In this document: one piece after another, positions 9,460 through 21,887 of the stretch | How positions within the stretch are numbered: the stretch's first letter is position 1 | Layout: each line of letters starts with the position of its first letter | From: Sphagnum magellanicum | Lineage: Eukaryota; Streptophyta; Sphagnopsida; Sphagnales; Sphagnaceae | Length of the DNA stretch: 64,000 nt | Direction: 5' to 3' | Assembly: GCA_021904315.1 (NCBI GenBank) | Contig: CM038916.1 | Span: forward strand, 372,001 to 436,000 | The notes under the pieces: model-generated | The model's database searches: none | What the model was told of the DNA's origin: nothing | The model's input: only the letters and a program-made list of their open reading frames with translations | Made by a program: the position numbers and the translations under genes

Positions 9460-12048
9460 TTACCTACCTAGTGGCAGAAACTTTGGGTGCCACATTAGCC
9501 TCTTGTGCCACGACATAAGAAGGGCAAAAAAAAGTAACAAATTCTGGTCTGAGATTAAAATTCTATGCAGTGGAGAGAACATACTCCCTAACCATGGCAT
9601 CTTGTGGGAGGCCATAAAACGACCTAAGAGGTCCTTCCCATGATCCTGAACCTTGTACATGTTAGGCATGATTAGCTGGTTGGGAGGACTTGCCTTTTAG
9701 ATTAGCAAGTTGGGCCCTCAATGATTTGAATTCATTTTGTAGAATCTAAACTTGAATTACATGGGCTTGAAGCACCTCCTTCTTGTTAGCATTGTGCTCC
9801 TTCTTCTTAGCATTCTTATTGGAATTACCCTTGGTGGGCAAAGCCTGAGTGCAGGGCTGATGTCGCAACTCCACTTTGAAGGAAGTGTGAGGTCACCATT
9901 CACACTCCCGAAAATGGGACTTGAGAGTTCTCTAGGATTCTCGAAAATTCAGAACGCGATTGCAGGGGTCAAAACGCCTTGCAATGAAGTGTTCATTATA
10001 CCGTTGGAAAATTCTTGAAGTTTAGATGTCCAAAATGGCCTCGCATGAGCCATTTGGACATTTGTAGCACAAGTTATGGTTGAATGAAGGGCCGAGAGCC
10101 AAACTAGTAGTTTGACTCCCGACCACTAAAAGTCGGGAATCGACCCGATCCCGGTGTGTGCAGGTAAAGTGTGACACACCATTGGAAAGCTCTCAAGGAG
10201 GGCTACAAGTTTGCTTGAAACCTTGTCCCAATCGGAGGTCGGAGCGAGAAGTTATGAACGCCCAAAGTCTCGAGAGTCCAAATCGGGACAGTTTTGGGAC
10301 TCCACTTTGGGAGTCCCGAAAAAAAGTGCCATTCGGATGTAAGTGCGGCAGAGAGGCACAAAGAATACTATATGGGGGAAGGTGGTGGCTTCCCTCGAGT
10401 CCGGGTCGTGGTGAGTCAAGTGAGTCCAGAGTTGCTTGTGGCTTGTCCTAGCACCAAGAGTCTTCCAGAATGAGAACTAAGCAACTTGTTAGTTGGTTTG
10501 ATGCAGGTTCGAGTAATTAAATAGTTTGTCCCTCTTCCTAGTCTAATGTTGGAGCTTTTAGCACGCCCTTCTTACCCCCTTTAGTGTTGGAAGCTGGGAC
10601 CGTGCTCGAGTCCCTCGCAATTCCGCAACTTGAGTAACTTAACCTCAACTTGGGGCTAACTAGAGACTTGGGAGCGCGTCAGTTGAGGTGCCTTGGCTTT
10701 TGGTTGAGGGACAGCAGAAGATGCTAGCAAATTTTGTCGTGGTAATCGGAGTTGCTTCCGTTCCAGGACCTTAACAAAACAAATAACTTCTTGATGTCCC
10801 TCTTTCCCACAATAATCACGAAAGAGATCCTCGGAAGGAATGTTGCACTCATTAGCTTTATGGGCAGGATTACCACAGTAGTTGCAAGAAGGTAGGATGG
10901 GTGTAACTGAGTACATCGCTTTAGCCCTTGAAGAAAAATGTGATGATCTAGTTAGCGTAGCTAGTGTAAGCTGAGGCCTTGAATGTGATGGAGGCCTCAT
11001 GGTGTGCATGAGCTAATTCCAGCTTTTCGAAAATGTTGTACACATCCAACAAAGTGTACGAGTCTCCAAATTCTACAAAAATCTATTGCAAAACCTACGC
11101 ATGGAGTGTTGGAGTACCTTTCAACAAACGAAGATACCAGTGGGCAGCTTCCAAGTCTGTGATGCTCTGGGTATCCTCTTTGAGTTTGAGAAGCCTCCTA
11201 TAGAGCATCTTGAGGGTTTCATCCTTCTATCGAGAGAAGGTGGCAAGCTGTAGAATTTTTTCAGAACTTTTGACTGGAAATTCCAGCTCAAGAACTTGAA
11301 AGAATTCCCCCACTGGATCAGCACAAGTTGGCGCATCGGTGGTGGGAGGAATGTTTGCGGTAGCAGCAATGAGTTGTTGAGGAGAAAGGTTTACTAAGGT
11401 ACGTACTGGGTCTAGATTATTGGGCATAGTCCCATGATGTGCAATTGCAACTTGCAATGCAACTTGAGAGGCGGTGACGATGGCTATGGCATAAGCTGGA
11501 TTAGGAATTTGGGTGAAACCCAAAATCCTTGTAGAATGTTGCTCGTAGACATCCAATGCCTCATAGTGCACATAACGGGCCAATTGTTTGAATGCAAACG
11601 CCTCAATGTAATTAGCCCCATACTTGAGTTTCAATTCACAAACCACAGTTAACAAAGTTGCCTTGAACTCCCTCAAAGAAATGGTACTTCGCCTTTCACT
11701 GAACTTCTCAATTCTCCTAGAGGAATTGCTGACCTCCATGGTGTATATGGGTGTAGAGGTTATGGTTTGGAGTGGAATATACGGTGATGGTGTGAAAGCA
11801 GGTGCAACAGCAGGTGTACCCCATTGATTAACCCCTCCAAATGGACTCTAATGTACTGTTGATGTAGTGTAACCTGAACCTGAATTCCTGGTAGGAGTTG
11901 TATCAGATGACGGTGGTGTTGTATATGCTTGATGGTACCATCGTGAAAATCATGAGCTTAAAGAAATCGACTCAAAGGATTGCGTGTTACTTCGTAGCTG
12001 ATACATGGGCTCTAGCTGAGCGGTAGTGTTTTCATCATCCAAGGACAT
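9460..12048 (-). pseudogene. Element A gag with zinc knuckles
   Basis: A start codon at 12048-12046 opens MSLDDENTTAQLEPMYQ. The frame runs through two stops (TGA, TAG) into MEVSNSSRRIEKFSERRS and on to 11227, a retrotransposon gag core. After a frame change it continues as MLYRRLLKLKEDTQSITDL..HWYLRLLKGTP. A first zinc knuckle, CNYCGNPAHKANEC (C-x2-C-x4-H-x4-C), lies near 10880-10840; a second near 10810-10770 reads RDYCGKEGHQEVIC and has lost its first Cys. Gag then continues as PQVEVKLLK, is interrupted by the insertion at 9851-10628, and resumes as LPTKGNSNKNAKKKEHNANKK. Gag forms the virus-like particle; the knuckles bind element RNA. Confidence 0.8.
9851..10628. mobile_element. GC-richer insertion inside element A gag
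   Basis: The gag reading frame stops making sense here, base composition changes (many CG dinucleotides, 'gagtcccg' phrases) and gag resumes on the other side. The two flanks on the plus strand read cctgagt (9844-9850) and cttgagt (10629-10635), a probable 7-base target-site duplication with one C/T difference. Inside is a hairpin, TCCCGAC...GTCGGGA, at about 10112-10134. No protein domain is recognised and no terminal inverted repeats are clear. It could be a solo LTR or a small non-autonomous element. Confidence 0.55.
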
Positions 12049-12969
12049 GGTGTTGTCCCATGCCCCAAAATTTTGTGATAATACATAGCACTAACTACAA
12101 AATTTTAACACAATGTACGGTTTGAAGAATATAGTGCGTCGTTGGGAATGACCTGCAATAGACAAACATCTCACGGAGGTTAAACGAACGTCCAACAAAG
12201 GTTGGACAAAGGTCGGACGGAAGTCAAACAAACATCGGATGGAAAGGTAGGACAACAAAATGGTAGGACACATGACAATAGAATGGTAGGACGTATGACG
12301 TAAGATGACAAACTACAGGACGACAAGGCGTAGGACGAAAGTTGGATGGACATCGGACAGAAGTCCGACAAAAGTCCAACAAATGTCAAATGAACTGAGG
12401 TTAGCCGCCGCCACTACGATGGCGACGTTGCAGTGATGGCGACACTGCGGCAATGGCAACATTGCGGCACTACAGCTCACAATGTTGCGCTGCAATGCTG
12501 TAGCGATGGTAACGTTGTAGTGATGGCGACACTACGGTGCTACAATTCACAACGTTGGGTTGTAGCACACGACGCTACAAACTCGTGTCACGGGAATGCT
12601 GCAAGCTCGCATTGCGACAACAACGTTGCTTTGCAGCGATGGCAAGTGGTGCTACGCTGTTCTGCAGCAATGGTGAACGCCGCTGCCTAAATTTTTGTTT
12701 GTTTTTACTCGATAACCACCACAAGAGGGCGCGTTTCTACACGTGAAAGAGAGAGAGAATGAAAGAGAAAAAGAGGGGGAGGTTTGAAACTTGTTCAAGG
12801 ATCCCAACTTTGTTAGTTGGCAGGAATGTAATAATGCAAGCTCCCTCCGGTAACAACGCAAGTTCCTTCCAACAATAGCAACATTAAGAACAAAAACTCA
12901 ATAATTCAAAGGCAAAAGAAATTTGCCACTTTCAACATTAAGCAACAAATAGTAGAGTTTTTCTAGAAT
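12049..12969 (-). repeat. Element A leader with degenerate tandem repeats, partly CpG-rich
   Basis: Between the 5' LTR segment and gag. From about 12170 to 12390 short units of the kind 'gtcggac' and 'ggtaggacaa' repeat loosely. From about 12400 to 12690 units like 'gatggcgacgttgcagt', 'gatggcgacactgcggc' and 'aatggcaacattgcggc' repeat and are rich in CG dinucleotides, unlike the CpG-poor DNA around. No coding potential is seen. The leader of an LTR element holds packaging and priming signals. Confidence 0.6.
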
Positions 12970-13278
12970 TGAATGAAAGAAATAATTGAATTGCAAAGAA
13001 AGAAGAACATGTAATGTATGTAGATAGTGGCTGTGCAATGGCCATCGTGAGCATCTAGAAATCCTATCTGATTACGGAAGAAATTATCCTGACAAAGGAA
13101 TTCTAGAAAAACTAAAAAAGAAAATAGGGGCTTGGCCTTTTATACAACAACCAACAAACTGAAACCCTAAGTACCTAAAATAATGTATAGTCACCTAAGA
13201 CCGTATATTAACTATAAAAACGCACATGGGCATGCCCGTAACTGACCATCATGTATGAGGCCATGTACGGGCATGACA
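12970..13278 (-). repeat. 5' LTR segment of element A
   Basis: Pairs with 3300-3603. In element sense it begins TGTCATGCCCGTACATGG and ends CTTTCATTCA. Its flank beyond 13278 does not match the duplication seen beside the 3' copy. No standard tRNA-complementary primer site (for example TGGTATCAGAGC) directly follows it. Confidence 0.75.
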
Positions 13279-14880
13279 CATTTCTAATTGCATTCTAAGG
13301 CCTTTTGTAATCACTCTTGACATATATTAATAGGTTCAAATATTAGTTGTTTCAGAATCTATTTGATCAACAGGTTTTTTGTATTTCAAAAACCAATTAG
13401 GATTTCTTCAAAAACAGCATAAGTAATCAAAAAGTTTTTAAACATAACTAATATTCAACAACTAAAACATTATCAAAAAACAAACAAGATTCTAAAAAAA
13501 CTATTTCAAATATCATAAAAATAATTTTAGAAAATTGTATGGCAAATTTCTACCTAGAAATTTTGTCCAAAACCAAAGATTGCAAATGCAAATGTTCACA
13601 ATTCCAATCCATTGCATGGTCACCAAATGTTAAGGGTGTTTTCTATTCCTTCAAATTAACAAAATTATTTTCTACTTCACAAAATTTGACTTGCATACAA
13701 ACATTAACATGTGTGTTCTTATTCAAATTTAAAAACAAGAAATAGAAACATAAAAATGTTTATTTACAAATACATAAATTACAAAAGGAAATCTAAAATG
13801 GTTCCAAAAATTTAAATTAAAAAAACTAAATTAAATTAAACTATTTAATTTTCGTCAAATCCTACTACTTATACCAAAACATGGTGTTGTTTTAAATTAA
13901 ACAATCACTAGCTGGAATAGCAATTAAGTGATTCAAAATTAAATTGAAGTAGTTATTGGCCACAAGTTGAACAATGGACCTATTCTGTCCATACACCGAT
14001 TATTTTAACAGACCTATTATTAGTTGATTTAACATACCTATTATCAATTAACTTAACAAACCGGTTACTTGTTGCCTATTAATAACTTAACAATTTTCAA
14101 AATGATAATGTTTCATTGGTTATTTGTTGGTAATAACTAGTTACTATTCATAATTAGTGAAATTTTGGGTTAACAAAGCAACAAAAACGTGTGCACAACT
14201 AAAAATAAAGATGATGCAACGAAAGAAAAAAATATTCAAAACAAAAAGATGATGCAAATGATAACAAAAATGAACAAACCTTGGTAGCTTCCAAATATAA
14301 ATTCACCTACATCATGGGATCTACTTTTGCAAAAAAAAAAAAAAAAAAACCATGCAATCCATTTTTAGTGAAAGTAATGCATGATATTTTTTGCTTTCAC
14401 TATTATAATTCACGATTTTTTTACTTGAATTTCTAGTAAAAAAAACCCAAAAATGACAGGTTAAAAAAAATTAGCTTATTAATCTAAACAAGTCGATTTT
14501 GACCTACCAACGTGATCATGTAGTCAATTTGGACCATGTCATTTTTATTGACAAAATGACAAACTATTTGATTAAGTAAATAGTGAACCATTTAACTAAA
14601 TCAAATATATACCTAAATTAAAATAATTTTTTGGACTATTATTTTAAAAATTAATAAGTAGATAGGTAGATGTTAACTTAAACTAACCTAGCCTAACCTA
14701 CCTAACCTAACCTCATCAAATTACCTTAGTTTAACCTACTTACTTCAGCCCTTTAAGCATGCACATAGGTTGTAAGTATAAAAAATTGAACCCCAAACTT
14801 CCACAATGATAATTTAAGTCCTTACCAATGGACTACACCATTAAAAGTGATCAACTTTTGTCAAGTTTTTATTCACATGT
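13279..14880. other. AT-rich intergenic DNA
   Basis: No gene recognised. Phrases around 13970-14110 such as 'aaaccggttacttgttgcc' and 'ttaacttaaca' resemble family-B LTR wording, so an old LTR relic is possible but I cannot delimit it. A 20-base A-run lies near 14330-14350. Confidence 0.4.
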
Positions 14881-15430
14881 TTATTTCACATCATTAAACA
14901 TAGTGGTTAAACTTAGGTGATAATTAATGGCTAAAATTAGGTTAAACATAATGGTTAAATCAATTGGTTAAACATGGTGGTTAAATTTAGTAGCCAACTT
15001 AATGCTTAATTTAAATGTTTAATGTAATCGTTAAACATAATGGTTAAACCTAGTTGATAAATTTCATGGTTAAACTTTGGTTAAACCTAGTGGTTAAATC
15101 TAATGCCTAAACATAATGACAAAACCTTGGCTAAACATAATGACTAAACTTTGGTTAAACATAATGGCCAAACATAGGCTAAACTTAATTGGCTAAATTT
15201 AATGGTTAAATATAATGATTAAAACTTGGTTTAGAATAGAGGTTAAACACAAGCTAAATTTAATGGTTAAACATAATGGCTAAACCTTAGTTAAATTTAG
15301 TGGGTAAATATAAACATAACAATTAAACCTAGTGGCTATACCTAGTGATTAAATTCAAGTTAAACCTAACAATTCAAATTTGGGTAAATCTAATGGTTAA
15401 ATTTAATGGCTACACCTAATGACTACACCC
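14880..15430. repeat. Degenerate short tandem repeat of 'taatggttaaac' type
   Basis: The phrase (c)ataatggttaaac with variants (cctagtggttaaat, cataatggctaaac) recurs dozens of times at a roughly 12-20 base step. It is followed by gtaggtaggt-like tracts to about 15610. No coding content. Confidence 0.6.
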
Positions 15431-15680
15431 AGTGGTTAAACTTATGTAGGTAAGTGGGTGGATAGGTAGGTAGGTTATATGAAGGTGAAATATAAGTAAG
15501 TATGTAAATACACAAATGAGAAGGTAAATAGGTGAGTAGGTAGGTAAGTAGTAGGTGTGTGGGTAATAAGTGGTAAATAGATGGATGAATAGTTAGGAGG
15601 TAGATACATAAAGTAATAAGCCATGTCACATCTAATTAAAAATCACTGGCCATCTTGATTAAATGTTCCACTAAACAAAA

Positions 15681-15989
15681 AACCATTGATCATTTTGATT
15701 AAAGATCATTGGCCATATTGACTAAATGTTCAACTTGATCAAAGACCATTACTCATTTTGATTAAAGATCATTGGCCATATTGACTAAATGTTCAACTTG
15801 ATCAAAGACCATTGCTCATTTTGATTAAAGATCATTGGCCATATTGACTAAATGTTCAACTTGATCAAAGACCATTGCTCATTTTAATTAAAGATCATTG
15901 GCCATATTGACTAAATGTTCAACTTGATCAAAGACCATTGCTCATTTTGATTAAAAATCATTGGCCATATTGACTAAATGTTCAACTTG
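15681..15989. repeat. 63-bp tandem repeat, about five copies
   Basis: Units starting ttgatcaaagaccattgctc lie at 15735, 15798, 15861 and 15924, exactly 63 bases apart, with a partial copy before (from 15681). Copies differ at only a few positions, so the array is recent or homogenised. Confidence 0.9.
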
Positions 15990-16471
15990 ACTATATGTAT
16001 TTAGTGAAATAAACTACCATAATTGAGTTGATCAATTAAAAAATACATGTGTTATTCAAGCCCCTAACCTTTAATCAAAATGGACATGTCCATTATTATA
16101 AATTAATCAACTTGAACCTCTTAAAAAATCATGATTTGTAATAGTGTTTTGGTGGAATAATGCAAACCATGGGATGATAAAATCCAAAACATATCCGACG
16201 ATGAAAACATGATGACAAATAAATGTTCTTGAATCTTATGATTTCAAAAAAAACAAACAACCTTTTACATAGGTGAAGGGCTTGCGGATGGGACCTTCCA
16301 AATTTTTAACCCCAACCTTTGGCCTCTTAGCCTTAGGTGGGATCTCAAATTCAGAAGGTCCCATATGCAGGCTCTTTTTCTATACATAAAGCCCAACTAT
16401 AAAACATTTTAAATTTGAAATGTTCCTCTGATCAATCTCTTAGTTGAGGAACTTTCATGCTTATAAGGTTC

Positions 16472-17002
16472 TGTTAACTCAAGTTTTCATTTTATGTATA
16501 TAGTAACCGATTGTTATCAATTGGTGACCGGACAAGCATTATCATTTTGAAAACTTGTTAAGTTCTTATGAAGCAAATAGGTTATCGGTGTGTTAAGTTA
16601 ACTGGTAATAGGTGTGTTAGCATAACCGGTTATTGACATAACATGTTTGGAATCAACTTGTGACTAATAGATACTATAGTTCAAATTTGAAATCCTTGAT
16701 AGTTGTATTTGCTAGTTGATTCAAAACAACATTATGTTATGGTATAAATAAGGAGGATTTTAAAATGATGAACAAAAAGAATTAAATCAAGTATAAGTTT
16801 TCTTCTTTATAATTTTGAGTTTTGAATCCATTATGGACTTTTGCCCTTTGTTAATAGACATCTTCATGTTTATGATTATATTCTTTCTTGATTTCAGATT
16901 TTAAAAATATAAAAAAACATGTTGATGTTTGTAAGCAAGATAAAATTTGCAAATTAGAAAATTAGTATTGTTTTGAAAGAATAGAAAAAAAAACCCTTAA
17001 CA
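16472..17002 (+). mobile_element. Solo LTR of family B
   Basis: Begins TGTTAACTC and ends AAAACCCTTAACA, matching the 3' LTR of element B (39572-40133) at both ends and sharing internal wording ('aggaggat', 'ttttgaatcc/catg', 'gtttttaga..taaga'). Length is 531 bases against 562. Flanking pentamers are ggttc and aattc, which differ only by two G/A changes and may be a decayed target-site duplication. No internal region follows, as expected after LTR-LTR recombination. Confidence 0.7.
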
Positions 17003-20000
17003 AATTCCTCTTATTACACTGTGAAAATGACAACAATGCTTTATGACATGAAAGAACTTTTGGTTCCAATTCTTTTAGAGTTTTTGGAATCAAATAACCC
17101 ATTTATTTAAAAAACCTTCAAATAACAAGTAATTATCATGAAAGAACTACATTTTTATAAAATATTATTTAACCGATTTTAAGTGATTTGAAAACTACTA
17201 TGGTATATCAAAATTAATTATTAGATTTTTTGATTTATATATCAAGATCAGTTCTTTGATTGTTTGAAAATCAAATATATAACCTTGAAAATCAATGGGT
17301 ATTTAATGCCATTTATAATAATTACCTAACATGAATGTGAACCCCTTTAGTGACATGTAAATGATAGTTTGTTCAAGCTTCAAAGCCTCAAACTTGAAAC
17401 CCTATTTAATGGCACCCCCTTTCACATGTTTGACCACCCTCAAGGCTGACACAAAACAAGATGGTGAAGTTTTTTTTTATAAAGAAATGTTGTGTGGGTG
17501 GTAGCAAATTTTTCATTTTCCAATTCAAGTGTTGTCAACCAATAATTTACACATTGTTGATTGGGAGAAATGTCATGATTCTTGCATGGCTAGTTGCTTG
17601 GAGAACTTGTAGTTTCATGTCTCATGTGTGCAAGTGCACCTTTTGAAATATATGAAGTTGTTGGGATGGTGTGATGTGGTGCAAATGTTTTCAAACTTGT
17701 GATCAACTAACCATATCCACCCCTAGGATCCATGGATTAAATAATACTCAGCAATTAATAATGGGTTTAGAAGGTTGTTCAAGTTTATAGATAAATGAGA
17801 CTATACAAAATAGAAACCAATTTTCTTTTTGCTAAAGTTAATAGTTGAATGAAAACAACAAAAACCCAAAATGCACGCAATCTATGTATGGATTAAAACA
17901 TTATTCCATTTATTAATTGACCTTTGTTATAGTAGGTTCGTTCACACTCAATATGTGAATCTCTCCCAAAATTAAGACCACACTTTTTTTTTCTAGTTCC
18001 TTCTATCTACCTAAATGAGATGTCAATGCAAGGATGAAGATCAATTGACCGTATGATGGGTGAAAATGGCTAACCAAATGAAATGATGTTTTATGGAGCT
18101 AATGTGACCCCAAGCAATTTATGCTTCAGTTGAAATTAATTTTATATGAATTGAATCCATTTGATTAGATGAACTCCATATATAATTATGTGCATTTGGG
18201 ATGGAAGTCATATGATCCAAGAGGAAAATTCCTTGTATTGGGTGAATGAAAACAATCACATGAAATTTCATGCTATTTCAAAATGAAATAAATTTCATTC
18301 ATGGAATATCATTTAGAAATTTTCTTTATGCACAAATTGTTCAGTTAGACTTTTAACATCCATTATGATTTATCTAGATTCTAGGAATGAACACCATAAA
18401 ATGGCATCCATGAATTATAATGAATAACATCTCATATTATTTCAACATGATATACAAATCATGCATGAATTTATTTTATTCATGAAAGTTCATTCGAATT
18501 TCATTCATCAAATTTCATTTACAAAATTCAATGACAAGGTTATTATCTTCATGTCATTTAGTTCTTGTGTGAATCATGTAGGTTTAAAGGCTTCATGGTT
18601 GTTTAATGCCAACATATATAATGCCATTAGAGGTTGGGGATGGGGGGTAAACTAGTTAATCATGTCACAATGGAACATGTAGTAGGCATGGTTTTATTTG
18701 AGGAATTTCTTTGTGTAGCCTAAGCAACACTCATCCATTTATAATGAGGATGTAAAAAAGAAGGCAATCATCCCTAGCAAGCAGCCTTTTTTTTTTAATA
18801 GTGAAATGGTGCATAATTGCACTGAAAATCCTTTTTTTTGTTTTTTTGCTAAATGAAAATTTTATTAAAATTTCACCAAATTTGGTCACGCCTTACCAAA
18901 TCTGTTGGCATTGTTGCACTCATTTTCAATGTTAAAAGGCCACTTCATGCAAGTTTCCTCCTCGCCAATATTTTTGTTGTTTTGAAAGTTTTTCTCAAAC
19001 CTTTGTCACCATCAATGCTAGATCATTTTCAAGATGATTGGCACTAATGCACCATCACCAAAATGGAAGAAAAAAAAAGGCTGTTTTGGCTACAAACCCA
19101 CATTTGGAGTACAAATCTTTAATTAACATTTCTATATTCACAAACTAAAGACTAAATATATAGAATCAGGCTATTGTTATGATTGTTTTCCTCAGTAGTT
19201 CATTTTGAAAATTCATGAAATTTTAGCGATCAAAGTTCATCTATTGAAAATTCATGAATGATATTGTAGTACCTTCACCGTTTCGGCATAAATTAAATCA
19301 TTTTTTGTTTTGTCAAAATTTTGAAAAATTAGTTATTATTTGTGTTAAAATTTCAATAACCGATGACTCAACAGATGGGATTTCACTCACCCGTAACCAA
19401 TGGTTACTCGGATGTCTGGGATGAATGCCGTTGTTGATGTCTGTCTGCCGAACCCGATGCACTTGTCTGGCTGACCCAGTATTCACAGATACAGGTTGTA
19501 ATCTGAGACCTCTCCGCCAATGGGTGACACCATGCCACCCGTTTCTGGAGACAAAAACTGGTTATGAACATATTGAGAGCAAATTGAAATGTTCAAAGTT
19601 CAAATTTCATGTTTCTTTTATGTCCATTTTCATGAATGATGAGGACTCGAAGTCAAGTTAATTATATGATTTTCAGAAATGTTAAGTTTTTCAAAAAATT
19701 ATTTCTTTCAAATCACAAAATATTGTGAAGGAAAACATTGAATCTTTAGTAAGGATATTTCATTTGTTGAAGGGAATAGTTTTTTAATAATTATTTATTT
19801 ATTTGATGAACATGTGTTGAAATGGCCAAGGCAATATGATATAATTTTTAGCACAATAATTTTTTGAAAATTTCAAAATTGAAATTTTAGCACAATAATT
19901 TGGCCTGGCCAGATTTCTATATATGGTTCAAGTAGGGTGGTAGCCAAAGAAAAATTATTTTACAAAATAATTACTTTCATTATTTAGCTTGTGACCAAAT

Positions 20001-21600
20001 TTGGCTAAATTTTCGTGTGTATCCATCGCCACTTTGTTGGCCCCCCTACACAATAATTTGGCCACAGGGTTACTTAGTGCAAGCTATCCTTTTAGGTTTC
20101 GAGGGTTTGAAGGCCATTGCAAGCAAGCAAGCTGATGACGTTCAATCAAGAATTGTCCCATCAAGAAATGCGTAGGTGCTGGAGGTGCGAGAGAGATTGA
20201 TTGCATTTGGGTCGGATGCTCGAGAGGGAATTGCACGTGGGTCTACTTGGGATGATGCTCCTGGATTGTGAGGAGCGAGAAAAAATGCCACACTTCCACA
20301 AAGTTCATTTCAAAAATAGTTGGGAGAGCAATCATGGTGAGGGATGCCAATCGCTTTCATCACTTTGAAGGTGGTATTTGTTCTTGCATGGACTACTGGT
20401 GATGCCAGTAATCTGTCTAGTCAATCACAATATCAAAGTTCATTTTGTTTACAATAGCATGTCTACTGGTATTGTAACACAGTCAAAGTTCAACATCCTT
20501 ATCAGATGTGGTACCAATGAAAAGGTGGCCATGGAATAATAAAATCAAATGTGGTTTTAAACTTCAACCTTGAAGTTCATATTCGTAAGAGAATGACAAT
20601 AGATCAACAAAAGTTGAAAAAGGAAAATGGGTAAAGAAAAGGGGTTATGATGTTCTAGATTTCTATTTTTCATATAGCCTTTAGGTATTTGCGCTCCATG
20701 GTGGATCTTCTATGGATTCCACATTTTGATTTCTGTAACAAAGGGGGAGGTTTCATGAGTCCAAGACATTTTATGTAGAGAGCCAAATCCATCAACAACC
20801 TAGTTCTCAACTTACCCTTAATGAAAATTAATGTAGAGAAAACCACCTATCATCTCCTACATTACCCAACACCATAGCCATAGATAGTTCATTCAAACTA
20901 AAACCATTTTGACAATTCATCAATGATGAGTTGGTTCTTGCTTAACATTGCACTGCATCCTAACACATGGATTACAATCATTTCATCTAGACTTGATTCA
21001 TACATACTCAATTCTCCTTGTAAAGAATCGGATGATTGTTATGGCTACAAAAAGAAATTTTGGCAAGAAAGCAACCCACTTTGAATCATCCAAGAACAAC
21101 ACAAATGTTAAGTCTTTGTAGGTTGGAAAAACCCTCTCTCTCACACACACATACACACCTGGTGCTGAATCAAACAAGTTAGCCTAGTAAATCTTTCAGT
21201 GAGCAAAGGCGCTGATTGGGGATTTCATCATCACAGCACCGGAGGAAGATAATCGACTCAACGATGAGAGAGACAAACTATAATAATACAAACCTTTGAG
21301 ACCCCCAAATCAGGCCTCAACATTTCAGGCAACTGGAACAACCACCTCAAATAATAAAGGAATTTGAAGTCCATTCTTTGAAATAGCAGCATAAGGTAAA
21401 ATCATCAGGCGCACACAAACAAATCTTCACACAATCTTCCAAACCAGCCCAATCTCATGAAAATCTTTTTTGCTTCTCTAGCTAGATCACTAACCAAACT
21501 CTGCATGCAAACTCTCCAATTCTAAGTAGCTAGCTAAGCTTCTTGATCAAACACTCTCGCTTGCTCCGCTCGCTCGCTCTATTGAAGAAGCAACAAGACA
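17003..21600. other. AT-rich intergenic DNA
   Basis: No gene, RNA gene or delimited mobile element recognised. A GC-richer patch at 19380-19560 has a short open frame without recognisable domain. 21180-21600 probably belongs to the 3' flank of the NF-YC gene. Confidence 0.4.
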
Positions 21601-21887
21601 GGGTGGCTCAGCTACTTACTGTACAAATTTGAATGAGCCTCAACCCTGGGGGCCACCGAGTTTCCTGCTCCTGAAATTCCCTTCAATCCTTAGACTTTTC
21701 TCCTTCCCAAGGACTCAGGAAACCCCCCAGCCCCCCTCCACCCCATGTTTTGTTGCACGCACACATGGAACTTTTTTTTTTTGGTTGAAGCCAGGAAAAA
21801 CCAACATCCCATAAAATTACACATGTATCCAAAAATATCACATAATCTTGTTTTTTGGATATGATATTTTTGGTTTTGTTTTGTCAG

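Larger units (their letters stand above)
3300..13278 (-). mobile_element. Element A: Ty3/gypsy LTR retrotransposon carrying a DNA methyltransferase and a PHD finger (decayed)
   Basis: In minus-strand order the element runs: LTR segment (13278-12970), leader with repeats (12.97-12.05 kb), gag with zinc knuckles (12.05-9.5 kb, interrupted by an insertion), aspartic protease (9.2-8.2 kb), C5 DNA methyltransferase (8.1-7.1 kb), reverse transcriptase with YIDD (6.9-5.8 kb), RNase H (5.8-5.2 kb), integrase with zinc-binding, core and C-terminal domains (5.2-4.0 kb), PHD finger (3985-3851), a polypurine tract (3784-3796) and the 3' LTR segment (3603-3300). PR-RT-RH-INT order is the Ty3/gypsy order. 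The methyltransferase sits where ordinary gypsy elements have only a linker. In-frame stops and several frameshifts show that this copy is inactive. I did not find a convincing tRNA primer binding site or target-site duplication. Confidence 0.88.

Noticed and set aside
15681..15989. CRISPR-like regular repeats
   Set aside because: The 63-bp units are contiguous with no unique spacers and the genome is eukaryotic, so this is a tandem array.
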